The notes under the pieces were generated by a model. The model had not been told where the DNA came from. It did not search any database and saw nothing but the letters and a program-made list of their open reading frames with translations. Source: Cryptomeria japonica (Eukaryota > Streptophyta > Pinopsida > Cupressales > Cupressaceae). From it: DNA of 64,000 nt. The translations under genes were made by a program, and so were the position numbers. The stretch spans positions 248,001 to 312,000 of the forward strand of contig NW_026728917.1 in assembly GCF_030272615.1 (NCBI RefSeq). The letters run 5' to 3'. Below, piece after piece: positions 22,124 through 33,279 of this stretch; positions within the stretch are counted from its first letter, which is position 1; every line of letters begins with the position of its first letter.

Positions 22124-22936
22124 TGGAAGGAAGTGAAGTAGTGAAACAACTTCTTACACTAACCTTGAGAGGAGTATAATGCAAAAAATTTTACAGATCC
22201 TTATAGCAGTTACAGAAACTTAACACAAATAAACAAAATATCATGCATACCACAACTCACCAACACAATCATTTACATGGGAAAACCCGTTCAGGAGAAA
22301 AACCCCACACTCCAAAAGTAGCTCAATAAATTATTCAACAATCAATAACAGATTACAATATACTTGCAGAGAAATCTCTTCAGAAGAGAACTACTAATCA
22401 AAGACTCAGAGGTAACACAATAGCCGTAAGACTCTTACACACAACCTCTATCTCACACACCTCATATATAGGAGATACAATATAAGAAAGCATCAAACGG
22501 AATTACAAAACCATGGGCTAAAACCACCCAATAAACTAGAGCAGAGGTTATCCCCATTATAGATGTGTTATGATGTGTCAAAACACACATCAACATGTGT
22601 TCCTCCATTATACATCTCATTTATGTGTCCAATGCATTTTATATTTTCTATTTCAGGAGTCCAAACTTCCGAAGGCCATAACTTGTGAACCGTGTGTCTG
22701 ATTGACGAACTGTTTGAAGCATCAGAAAGCTAGAGAAATGCTCTATCACACCCCTCCAAAATGGAAACTTTAATATTTTCAAAACTAGCTATGATCTTAC
22801 AACAAATTTTTACCGACGTGCTTATCTAGCGAACTAGAAGCTTTAGGGATAATTTCGCACCATTTCATGCTTAAACAAAAACTTACTATAAATAGTAACA
22901 CATGTAAATTGAAGGTTGAGACACCATGTCCCAACA
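22124..22936 (-). repeat. 3' LTR of the copia element, unit 1
   Basis: An 813-bp LTR read on the minus strand. A TATA-like TATATATG (minus) lies at 22464-22471, and the GGGTTTTCCCATG and TTCTCCTGAACGGG stretches are typical of copia LTR R/U5 regions. Confidence 0.75.
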
Positions 22937-22998
22937 TTCTCTCACTTGTCGAAGAACTTTCAAGAGCAAAGGGAGTATCAACACAATAATTTAACTAC

Positions 22999-25490
22999 TA
23001 GGGGCCATGAGGCCCATAGACTCACAACACCATTTAAACCTCTTTATGCTCACAGTGTTAGTTAAAGAATCTAGAATATTCATCAAAGTCTCTACCTTAA
23101 CCAACTTCACCTTACCATCTTCAACCATATCTCTGACAAAATGATACTAAACATCAATGTGCTTAGTCTGGGCATGAAATGCTGGGTTCTTAGTTAAATG
23201 CAGATCACACTCTGACTGTCACAGTAAAGTGTCACTATTTCTTGTTTTATTTGAATATTTTAACAAAGTCTCTTAACCCAAATGGATTCTTTACAAGCAT
23301 GAGTAGCTACCATATACTCTTCTCTTGTAGTGGACAAAGAAACCACAACTTGCCGCTTACTCATCCTATTAATTGCACCGCCAAATAAAGTAAATACATA
23401 AGCAATGGTGGATCTTCTGCTATCAATATAACCTGCCCAATCTAAATCCACATATCCATGAATATCAAGGTAAATCACATCTCCAACCAAATTACCATGA
23501 TAACAAAGAGAATACTTAGAGGTACCCTTCAAATATGTAAAGACTCTTTTGACTGCATCCCAATGAACTCTATCAGGATTAGAAATATGTTTGGAAAGAA
23601 CTCCCACTTCTTGGGTAATGTTTGGTCTAGTACAAACCGTTGCATATATCAAACTTGCAATTGCACTCTGGTAAGGCACTCTACTCATTTCTTTCATCTC
23701 TGATGGAGATGTAGGACAATCTAAAATAGATAATTTCATTCAAACTGTGAAGGGAACACATAATGGTCTACAATCCTGCATGTTGAACCTCTGTAAAACT
23801 GAATTCACATACTTACTCTGCCCTAGCCATAGCTTTATGTTCACTCTATCTCTTCTAATTTACATCCCAACAATGTTTTTCGCTGCACCAAGATTATACA
23901 TTTAAAATTTAGCAGCAAGCTGAGAATTCAATTCTGAAATCATACATTTTCCTTTACCAATGAATAACATATCATCAACATATAATGCAATGTACAAGAA
24001 ATGATCACCATTAGATTTATAAAAGACATAGTGATCTGATTTAGAATGCTCAGATCTTAAAATCAACACATTTGTATTAAATTTTTGGTGCCACATCCCA
24101 GGACTCTGTTTGAGGCCATACAATGATTTCTTCAATTTATAGACCAAATTACTTTTACCTTTCACCACATAGTGCTCTAGTTGTGTCATATAAATACCTT
24201 CCTCTAAATCACCATGAAGGAAAGTAATTTTCACATCCATTTGCTCGACCTCTAAATTACAAGAAGTAGTAATAGAAAGCAAAAATCTAATGGATGTCAT
24301 TTTTACAACAGGAGAAAATATCTCACCATAATCAATACCCTCAACCTAAGAGTAATCTTTTGTAACCAACCTTACTTTATACTTCTCAATGCTTCCATCT
24401 GAACCAATATTTTTCTTGAACACGCATTTGCAACCAACAGGCTTTCGTCCTTTAGACAATGGTACAAGATCCCATTCATCATTTTTTTTCAAAGCTTTCA
24501 TTTCTTCTTCCATAGCATTCTTCCAAGATTCTGCATCATTCCTACCTAATGCCTCTTCTAAAGAAATAGGTTCATCCACATTAGTATTCAAAACAAAAAT
24601 ACATCTCCAATCATTAGGTGAATACCTTTTAGTTGGTTGTCTATGTCATGTACACCTTTGAACAAGCCAAGTTGGAGGTTCTTCCTCATCTTCTAAAGAT
24701 TCAGATCTAGATGAGCTCTCCTCAACTTCTTTCCTATCAAGTTGACTCAATTCAACTCTTTTAGGCATAGAAGGGAATTGAATCATATCTTCCTGTTTAG
24801 TCTATTATGGTTGCAATGTAGCAAAAGGAGACTTAATTTCTCTAAAAATAACACTTTTACTATTAATTACCTTTTATGCAACAAGGTCGCAAAGGTTGTA
24901 TCCTTTTACACCATAACTATAACTGATGAAGATACATTTCACAACCTTCTCCTCCAACTTCGTACACTTCTCTTTTGGCACATGAGCATATGCCTCGCAA
25001 CTAAAACCTCTAAGATGTCTCAAAGAAGGCTTGTGACCTGACCATGCTTCCATAGGCATTTTATCAACAAGAGTTGATGTAGTAGACCGTTAATCAAGTA
25101 GCAAGCAATGACAATTGCTTCAGCCCAAATTTTTAATTTTAGGCCAGCACAACTCAGCATACTCCTAGCCCTCTCCATCAATATCTTGTTCATTTTTTCT
25201 GCAACTCCATTCTGTTGTAGAGAATACAGATTTATAATTTTTATGGAATCTATCAAAATCATTAGAGAAAATTAACCACCATTATCAATCTTCAAACATT
25301 TAATTTTTTTTTCTAGTTTACAATTCGACCATTTCTTTAAATTATTTAAAACGATTGAAAACTTTAGATTTACTCTTTAGTAAGTATACCCCTGTCCTAC
25401 TAAAATCATCAAAAAAATAAACATAAGCAAAGAACAAAGCAAGATGCCACATTTCTCCTCTTTGTCCATCTTAACACCAATGGATACCAA
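22999..25490 (-). pseudogene. Ty1/copia pol relic (integrase, reverse transcriptase, RNase H), unit 1
   Basis: Domains in minus-strand order are as follows. An integrase-core remnant has FDDFSRTGVYLLKSKS (about 25380-25430). The ENGVAE-like stretch reads QQNGVAEKMNKILMERARSML (25150-25215). The integrase C-terminal part has HLRGFSCEAYAHVPKEK (about 24970-25025). The reverse-transcriptase start has NAMEEEMKAL...WDLVP and CVFKKN (24346-24591). The reverse-transcriptase core has MDVKITFLHGDLEEGIYM and an intact catalytic YVDDM (23902-24300). RNase H has the PYQSAIASLIYA, GYVDLDWAGYIDSRRST and STTREEYM stretches (23260-23739). A decayed C-terminal tail runs to about 22999. Stops occur between and within all of these. 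Confidence 0.85.
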
Positions 25491-25568
25491 TATGTGAATT
25501 ATAAACAAAAATTAACTATAAATAGTAACATCATGTAAATGCCAAGTTGAGACACCATTTTTCCAACA

Positions 25569-25573
25569 ATTAT
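25569..25573. repeat. Target-site duplication ATTAT, right of copia element
   Basis: Matches 22119-22123. It lies directly beside the TGTTGG end of the copia 5' LTR remnant. Confidence 0.85.
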
Positions 25574-25925
25574 ATCCCAAAACTCTTGATAAAATTCTAT
25601 AGGGAACCCATCTAGGCTAGGGAATTTTCCCCTTCTTCAAGAGAAACACAATTTTTCCACTCTCAAGAAGAGAGATAGTTCTAAGGAGATCCTCATTCAT
25701 TGCATCACTAGTAATGGCAGGAATACTATCAAGCACAAACCCTTCCTATACATTGGCCAAAATAGAGTCCTCTTTTAACAATTCTGCAAAAACTCTAATG
25801 GCTTCCTCAACAATCTCTTTGTAAGAAGGAATAGGAACTCCCTTAGAGGAAAGAAGAGAATAAAATGAATTTCCTTGGACCTCTTGCCCTTAACTGAATT
25901 GTGAAATAAAACCATTAGGCGTCAA
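25574..25925 (-). pseudogene. LINE reverse-transcriptase relic, 5' part, unit 1
   Basis: Minus-strand LINE ORF2 upstream of the copia insertion. It reads FHNSVKGKRSKEIHF (about 25870-25912), then a KEIVEEAIRVFAELL segment, then EGENSLA/DGFPIEFYQEFW-type sequence up to the insertion, with at least one frameshift near 25625-25640. The order and content match the region just before the reverse-transcriptase core of plant L1-type LINEs. It continues in frame at 22118. Confidence 0.75.
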
Positions 25926-25959
25926 AAATATTGAAAAATAAATTAGTATATATAAAATA

Positions 25960-26113
25960 TATAATATAGTTATCAACTGTAAAGAATCCAAAGCTGAAGT
26001 AATATACTAAGAACACCATAATAAAATTCATCAATTTTTGTTCCAAGGCTTACTGCGTCTTTGTACGCGTCAGGATCGATCCCTTTCTTGGCCTCTTCAT
26101 ACTCAGTTGCCAT
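25960..26113 (-). pseudogene. 5' relic of an ankyrin/PGG gene, unit 1
   Basis: From an ATG at 26113 the minus strand reads MATEYEEAKKGIDPDAYKDA, against MATEGQQLGGRIDPDAFKAA at the start of the intact gene. After about 22 codons the similarity jumps to the intact gene's first intron: 25965-26035 matches about 2880-2945 (GTTATCAACTGTAAA and AAGCTGAAGTAA). The rest of exon 1 and part of the intron were deleted. No further exon remains, and the fragment lies against the LINE. Confidence 0.75.
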
Positions 26114-27130
26114 AGATTTTTTTTTACATTGCTACCTTCAGCGCTATCAAATATGCTTTATTATAATGTCATCAAATAATTCAACCTACAGTATGATCTA
26201 TAGCAAATTTCTGTGTTTCAACCTTCAACACTAGTATTATGTCGTGTCTACAGAGGGAATACCCGTCCAAAAGGCGTGGAAGAAATAAGACTATGAGGAG
26301 ATTCCATCGACAAGATAAATCTCACGACTGTGACACTGCCAAAATAGTGGTAATGTGAGTCTCGTTGCCTTCTCATAGAACTTTTTAACCTTTTTTTTTC
26401 AAATAGTAGCTACCTGAAGTGACCTTTCACTTTTTTTTTGCTATTCACGCTCAGTTGCCATGAAATTTCTTTTCTATTGCCATGAAGTTTTATTTTTCTA
26501 CTACATTTATACTCTAAAAAATTTGCAGGTTAGTGACGACTCTTAGCTTTATCTAACCTACCGACCCTTAGATTCAAGATAATTTTTTTTCTAGGGTGAT
26601 TGATCATTCTGCTAGGCTCTTGACGATAGTCTTGAACATCTGTTTACACAATATTAAATAATGTGATTACAAAGTATTATGCTGTGAAATGGATGCGGCT
26701 CCACATATTGCAATAATAGACTTTCTTTAAACATAAAGAGAAAAATGGACATCAAGTCTAAAAGGCGTGGAAAATATATGACAGAAAGAAGTGTCCATCG
26801 TCAACATTAACCACATGACTACGACCTCGCGAAAGAGTGCCAACACTAAAGTGATTAATCGTTCTGTTTGTCTATTCGTGGTTAGTTGACATGACATCTT
26901 TCTTTCGTCATTTTCTAAGGCTGGTCAAGATGCTTCCTTATAATATCAGTGAATAATGTGACATAAACTATTCTGTTGTGAAATGGATACGGCTCTACAC
27001 ATTAGAATGCATCCTCACTTTAAAGTAGAAAAATGGGCATAGCTGTTAAAAAAGACATGAAATGACAATATGACAGAAAGGTGATTCTCTTGAAGAAATT
27101 GATTTCATGGCTGTCAGTTTTTGGAAGTGG
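26114..27130. repeat. Three diverged copies of an ankyrin-gene start and promoter region, unit 1
   Basis: Units begin at about 26095, 26450 and 26870. The first two open with a minus-strand start reading ATGGCAACTGAG, and the third has a decayed form of it. Shared blocks include CTAAAAGGCGTGGAA (26257 form CAAAAGGCGTGGAA, and 26760), TGTGAAATGGATRCGGCTC (26685 and 26977), and a tail like CATGACTACGACCTCGCGAAAG (26293-26345 and 26812-26840). They are serial duplicates of the 5' end of an older ankyrin gene. Confidence 0.55.
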
Positions 27131-27445
27131 AGTAAATTGTTTTGAAAATGAATAATAGCTTTATTGTATTTAATAAATTAAAAAGAGAACAATATGACAT
27201 ATTTCCAATGTTTTAGTCAGGTTGCATTTATGTTAGGAACAATCAAGGACTAACTTCTTTTCTTACAATGAACAATAGTCAAAGAAGCATCAACATTACT
27301 CGTAAAACATTTCAGAGTAGTGGAGTAGGCACCTTCAAAGCAGACAAATGAACTTTTCTAATCATCACATTATTTTGAAAAGGGAGTCTTGTCATCAAAA
27401 GATAGAGAATAAAGAACCACCAAAAGGATAGGACATAAATTAACA

Positions 27446-28430
27446 TATATATGTTATGTTCGATGCAATGTTGTGATTATTTTGAGGAAATATTTTGATA
27501 CATGTATCTTATGTACAATGGTGAAATTTTATTTGGAGTTGAAATTATTCCCATATCCTTCTATCTACCTATTACACACATTTATTCCCATGAATAGTTA
27601 CCCAACCTTATATGTGCATGCTGCCATACATTTTGTTTATATTTAAGAAGTTATGACGCTCACCCTTACAAAAAAATCTCATCTAGTTCTTACTTGTCTA
27701 GATCTAATCATTTGATTGTGTAAGATTATTTTTCTAGTCACATGATTGACCACAAAATTCGGCACCTAAGCCTCATATTTAAAAATTAATAAATATAATT
27801 AATTTTCACCAAATAATCCTTTTTACTTTCACCTAGAGTTGAAAAAAAAAAGAAGCTTACATCATTAGGTGTTATGAGTTACAATTTAATGAAATTTAGT
27901 TTTATTTATTCCATATTTGTCATCTTTCAAGAATCCTCTCTCATTGTCTAGTATTAAAGTAGAATAAATAGTGAAACATTTAGATTTAATAAATGAAAAA
28001 GAATAACAAACTTGTAATTGATAGCCCTTGCTTGCTATCATCAATATTTGTACATTTTCTAGGGATTTAATTAAGGAAATTTATCTCTTAAAGACATAAT
28101 AAAGATCATTCAAGTTATTTCAAACTATTGATAGTCTCGAGATGTTTAAGAAGATAAGACTAGATTGAGTTTCACCTAGAGGGAAGCAAAATGTTTGTCA
28201 AGCCATAAGAATATAAAGATTTCATGATCACAAATTTGACCCATAATTCTAATCTTTAACTTTATAGAACAAAGGATTAATATAGAATTTGAGACCATAT
28301 TTATGAAGAGAGATTGCCTTTCTAAATTACAAAGATAAAATAATCTAGAATCTTCATTAGAAATCAAAATTAGTTAATCAAAATATTACATACCCTTATT
28401 CATGATATGTATTTCTAAATATAATAGATA
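27446..28430. repeat. Diverged copy of the ankyrin-gene 3' flank, unit 1
   Basis: Matches 28800-29660 (3' flank of gene copy 2) over most of its length. Shared blocks include CATATATATGTTAT, CCCATGAATAGTTACC, TAAGAAGTTATGAC, AATCTCATCTAGTTCTT-like, CACATGATTGACCACA and GAAGAGAGATTGC. It is a remnant of an earlier tandem copy whose gene has been deleted. Confidence 0.7.
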
Positions 28431-28479
28431 TAGTTATCAATTTTCTATTACCCACCTATCTTTAATTAATTCAAACTAA

Positions 28480-28720
28480 GGGGACATTTTGATAAGTAAT
28501 GTTCTCTTTTGTTCTCAAATTTCACTTGTAAGATACAAGCTACCAATGGGACATTTGTTTTTCTATTTTGTAGGTTCTCATGATGAGAGCATGTTGAAAG
28601 TATATAGTTAAATTATTATTTAAGTTATCATGTCTTAATAGGGTTGATTACTTATATGGACACATCAACTTCATATAATCTATATCTAATTAGATATCAA
28701 ATTTACATGAACATTTTTGA
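28480..28720. repeat. Second partial copy of the ankyrin-gene 3' flank, unit 1
   Basis: Matches about 29345-29500. Shared blocks are the TTTCACTTGTAAGAT form of TTCACTTGTGAGAT, the TTCTATTTTGTAGGTTCTCAT form of TTCTATCTTTTAGGCTCTCAT, and the ATCATGTCTTAATAGGG form of ATCATGTCTAGATAAGG. It follows directly on the copy at 27446-28430. Confidence 0.6.
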
Positions 28721-29895
28721 GTGCTATAATATTTTTGATGCATGATCAATTAGGATTCAAACACAATTCAATGTAACGGAAAATATAATTATGAAACTAG
28801 CATATATATGTTATTTTCTATGCAATATTGTGAATATTTTTAGGAAATGCTTGGATACATATATCTTATGAACAATACTGCAATATTGTATGGAATTTTG
28901 ACTATTCTCCTATCCTTAGGTATATTAATATACATATGCATTCCCATGAATAGTTACCTAATTTTATATGCGCACACTACCATACATTATACTTATCTAA
29001 GAAGTTATGACACTTATCCACACACGAACTCTCATCTAGTTCTTTTTTCCTTAGATCTAGTCATTTGATTGTCTAGGATCATTTCTATAGTCACATGATT
29101 GACCACATAATTACACACCTTAGCCTCATATTTAAACAAAAATAAATAAATAAATTACCAACTAATGCTCTTTACCTTCCCCATCTAGAGTTGCAAAAGT
29201 ACAAGCTTGGATGATCAGATGTTTTGTGTTACTGTGTTACCTATTAATTTTTATGTTTACAAATGATTTTTGTTGGATTTTTTGGTTTCATATTTATAAA
29301 TGTAAATTTAGGTTAGTCAAATGTTCATATTTCTTACTTAGTTGAGCAATCTCCTATTTTATTCGTAAAAGTTCACTTGTGAGATGGAAGCTATTCATGG
29401 AATATTTTTCTTCTATCTTTTAGGCTCTCATAAGGAATGCATTTTTAATGATGTACTTGTATGATCATGTCTAGATAAGGTCCCTTACTTTATATGGACC
29501 CACCCTCTTTTGTAATGAAGAGAGATTGCATTTCCAAATACAAAGGCAAAATAATCTATCCATTCATCAAGAACCCACAATCTTCAATCAAAAGACTAAA
29601 CACCCTTATACACTTTATTTGTTTTCAAGAATCATAAATATAATCATTTAAATATAAAAATAATTTACAAAAATATTATTGACAGTAAATCTAACATTCA
29701 ACTTGAAGCATACACATATCAAATCAGCTCTAAGCACGCAAGTATCTGATTTGAACACAGATGTAGATACTTTGTACACTTCTAATAATATGAAAACATT
29801 TAATATTATAAGACATAGTTGAATACGATCAAAGTCATGTAGAAATAAGAAGCTGCAACACTGTATCAGACTTGCAAAAGCAACTTTCCCAAACC

Positions 29896-32555
29896 TTATT
29901 TATCGTTCTCATTGCTATGGTAGTATAGGATAGCAAGCCACTTGGTTTTGGACCGGCGCACCAAGTCCAAAAGCCCCCATCTTTCTAATTTTATCCACAC
30001 GTATTCCCCCAGACGGTCAGAAAGAAAAGGAAGTAGACCGTTCAGGTGGTTAAACCTAGCCTTCTTCACTGTAAACTTTGCAGCCATGTAGAAAAAAGTG
30101 AAATTACCACAGAAGCAGATGATCAAGCACGCCCCAAGAATGAACCAAGCCAGCTCGGGATTCATGTTGGAAAGCATGGCATACACTGCAAGCATGAAGC
30201 CATAGGCCGTAAAGGCAAACGTGGCACAAACCAATAGGTTGGTAATACAGAGGAACAATACCTTATTTCCCGTGGTAATAGGTGTACTCATCTGCCACAT
30301 CAGCACCACTAAGAGCGACAGAAAGAATGCCACACAATCAAAGATGAGAAAAACCTTGAAGGAGGCCAACGGAAGCAGAATCGGCGAACCTAAACTCTTG
30401 TCTGAGCCAGTTCCAGGCGCAGGCGCAGGCGAAATTCCCGATCCCTTTGAGTCCCCATTTCCATTCCCATCGTCCGTCATGAAACTGCCCGGAGCAGTGA
30501 AAGCTGCCGTAAATGACATTGTCGCTAATAGAACTGCCACCACTAGTTCTGTGTTGCGCCTGTCCTCATATGTTTTGTCCACCATCTCAACAGCAACCTC
30601 ATGTTTCTCTGCACTCACCTTTGGAGCGCTGTACAAGAATGGCTTGCGATTGGAAGGATAACTGGCCAGAACTGAAATTATCTTGTCAGATTCGTGATAG
30701 TGCGTGTTCTCTCTCACGATATCAAAGGCCGTTAAGCCTGCCTTGTTGACAGCAAACTTGTTTATCCCCGCTATACAAAGCAACGACTTCACCATCTGAA
30801 AAATGCAAACTCAAATAAGTTCATAAAAATTAAATGATCTATTGGAACTAACTATGCATAAAGATTTCTTCTACGGAAGTTCTTGCCGTGATGATTTTAA
30901 TTTCTGTCTTCAGTAGAAATACTTTCAGTAATTTGACTCTATATATAGACGAGATTAGATTAAGAATCTACACAAACCCAAAACTTATATAGCTGTACAC
31001 AGTAATTGGTTGAAAGAACAAACTTCAGCAGTGACAAACAGAGGTTTTTATAAAAAGAGACTTACATTCAAGTCTTTTTTCTTTGCTGCAATATGCAGTG
31101 GTGTGTCTCCTTCACTTATCCTCGAAAAAGGAGATTTCATTTCACCCGCATCTGTGTTTCCTCCACTTTTCACGGGCTCATCTTTTGGATCTTTCTTTTC
31201 AGCCGGATCTGTCTTTCCTCCACTTCGCAGAGGCTCTTCATGTGGAGGTTTGTCAAGTCCCTTGTTGACCAAGTATGATAAGCCTACCTCTTCGTTCAGG
31301 TAATCAACAATTCGCACTTGCCTAACTAGGGCAGCTAAGTGCAGAACGTTCATTCCACAACTATTCCGTATTTCGACAGCGTCTGGCCTCTCATTTATCA
31401 ACTCTTGTACTGCTTCCAGATGACCCAATTTCGCTGCCACACAGATGGGAGTTTCTTGGCTGTCATTAACCCAATAACACAGTTCGGCCTCAAATTTTAT
31501 TAACTTCTTTATTATATGCACGTAGTTTCTTTCAACAGCTATATGCAGAGCTGTGTTGCCAAGTTCGTCCTTACGTTGGATTAACTGCTTCGCATCTGAT
31601 AAATTTAGTATATGATCAACTAGATCTGTAAAAGAAGCATCCAAAATCATTGCCTTAAGTTAGATAAGATGTTCTTCAAGAAGGGCCAAGGGTAAGAGAA
31701 TGCCTAATTTACCTTTGTTGAAGCGATACAGACCTCAACTAATATAACAACATAAATACAGAATTCAACTAAATACACGAAGAAGTAAAGAAGAACTCAT
31801 TGGTTATCAACTGTAAACGAACAGAAGCTGAAGTAAAATAGAAACAACATAATCAAACGACTTGAAAAAATAGAAAGAACTGAAACATGATAGACAATCA
31901 TCCTCGTGTTATTTAAGATAAAGAAAAAATTGGGGACAAAATGATATTTGTCTTGAACCGTTAAATTAGGAGATGCTTAGCAGATACTTTAACAAACTTA
32001 TAGGCAAAGAAATCCTAAAATCGAAATAAAATAACCTGAATCTCCTCTGTTTACTGCAACAGATAAACAGTTCCTCTTGTGCACCGTACTTTCGAGTAAG
32101 CTCGACGGAGATGCGTCAAATATTGCCTTCACTGTCTCTAAATTGCCGCTTTCGTAGGCTTTGAACAAAGCTGTTTCATCAAGCTTATTGCGGAGATCCA
32201 CACCACTTTCTGGTTGTTGGAGTAGAATCTTCACAACGTTGGAGAAACCTCCCTGCGCAGCCAAGTGTAACGCAGTATCCTTTTCGGCATTGGTAGCATT
32301 CACAAGCAGAGGCTTCACTTCGGGATCGGTTTCCTTCAGAAGTTGACGATTGAGTTGCAGGAGCTGTTGAATGAAGTGTAGATTTCCTACACTAGCAGCC
32401 AAATGGAGAAGAGTATTTTCCCCTCCAGGTGTAATATTGTTGAGAGCTGCTTTAAGTTGGGAACTCAGTTGTTGATCGATCCTTAAACGCGTTACCGCAG
32501 CTTTGAAGGCGTCAGGATCGATCCTTCCGCCGAGTTGTTGACCCTCAGTGGCCAT
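29896..32555 (-). CDS. Ankyrin-repeat PGG-domain membrane protein, copy 2
   Basis: Same gene as at 973-3632, with exons 32555-32036, 31625-31066 and 30795-29896. I see no difference from copy 1 in exons, introns or near flanks. All splice signals and the 659-residue frame are kept. Copies 1 and 2 would therefore encode the same protein and would be indistinguishable in short-read expression data. Confidence 0.9.
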
Positions 32556-33279
32556 GCTAAATATCTGCCGTTACAGCCTTCAACACCAAGGCACGCTTCT
32601 TTGTAATAGGATTGAATAATACTACATTCAGTATTATGCCAGAAACTACATAATAGAATATGTGGTCTCAGTTTTTCCACAAGGGAAACATTAAAAATAC
32701 AAGTATCCACATCTTACACTTCAGGGTTTCCACAACTTTAGTTGGAATCTCACTTTTTCTTTCGTTGGAACAGATACAACATTTTGACCTTGACTGGGTG
32801 CAAATAACCAGTGTTAATTAGCTTTGATTGGGTGCCAAGTAATTACTCTAGTTTGGTGCGAATAATATGACTATGGGGTGTTCTGCTAGAACATTATTTT
32901 TTTAATACTTGAAGTGATCCTACACGTCAAAATTACTACAACTTTTTCATAGTTGGAATGTCTATTTTTCTTAGATGAAAGTGTACATTGAAATCAAATA
33001 CAAATTTTTTTTATCATTTATAATTTAATAATTTATTCTATGTGAAATATGTACACATTTTATTTAATGTTGAGTTTATTTCAGTGGATTAGATAATTAT
33101 TTAATATAGTTATATTTCAATAAACGATATAACTGTTGTTTAAATTAATTTCTTTCTTTTCATTCTATCATTCTTATTCAATTACATATATTTTCATACA
33201 TTGCACATTATGTTGTCTTTATTTACACACATTTTTATACATGTACCATTTACTATAACCGATGCACTGCAAAATAGGA
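32556..33279. promoter_or_regulatory. Upstream region of ankyrin/PGG gene, unit 2
   Basis: Same as 3633-4356, with no difference seen. The short repeated GGGTGC-type motifs lie at about 32790-32870. Confidence 0.35.

Larger units (their letters stand above)
22124..25568 (-). mobile_element. Truncated Ty1/copia element nested in a LINE, unit 1
   Basis: Minus-strand element of 3,445 bp flanked by ATTAT. Its 3' LTR is 22124-22936 (minus-strand start TGTTGGGACATGG, end CCTTCCA). A purine-rich AAGTGAGAGAA precedes that LTR as the polypurine tract. The 5' LTR keeps only about the first 70 bases (about 25500-25568, starting TGTTGGAAAAATGG). These are then joined directly to integrase-core sequence, so the rest of that LTR, the primer-binding site, gag, protease and the integrase N-terminus are gone. 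The two LTR starts differ at roughly one base in six, so the insertion is old. Confidence 0.85.
1..28923. repeat. Tandem array unit 1 (28,923 bp)
   Basis: The sequence starting at base 1 recurs at 28924 and again at 57837 in the same orientation, with every gene, element and small repeat in the same order. The phase is arbitrary because the window opens inside the array. Against unit 2 I found single-base differences at 20667 (C/T), 23747 (G/A), 26813 (A/C), 28237 (T/C) and 28760 (A/G), and a GA run ten bases longer at 16211-16277. This list was made by eye and may be incomplete. Such identity implies a very recent duplication, ongoing homogenisation, or an assembly artefact. Confidence 0.97.
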
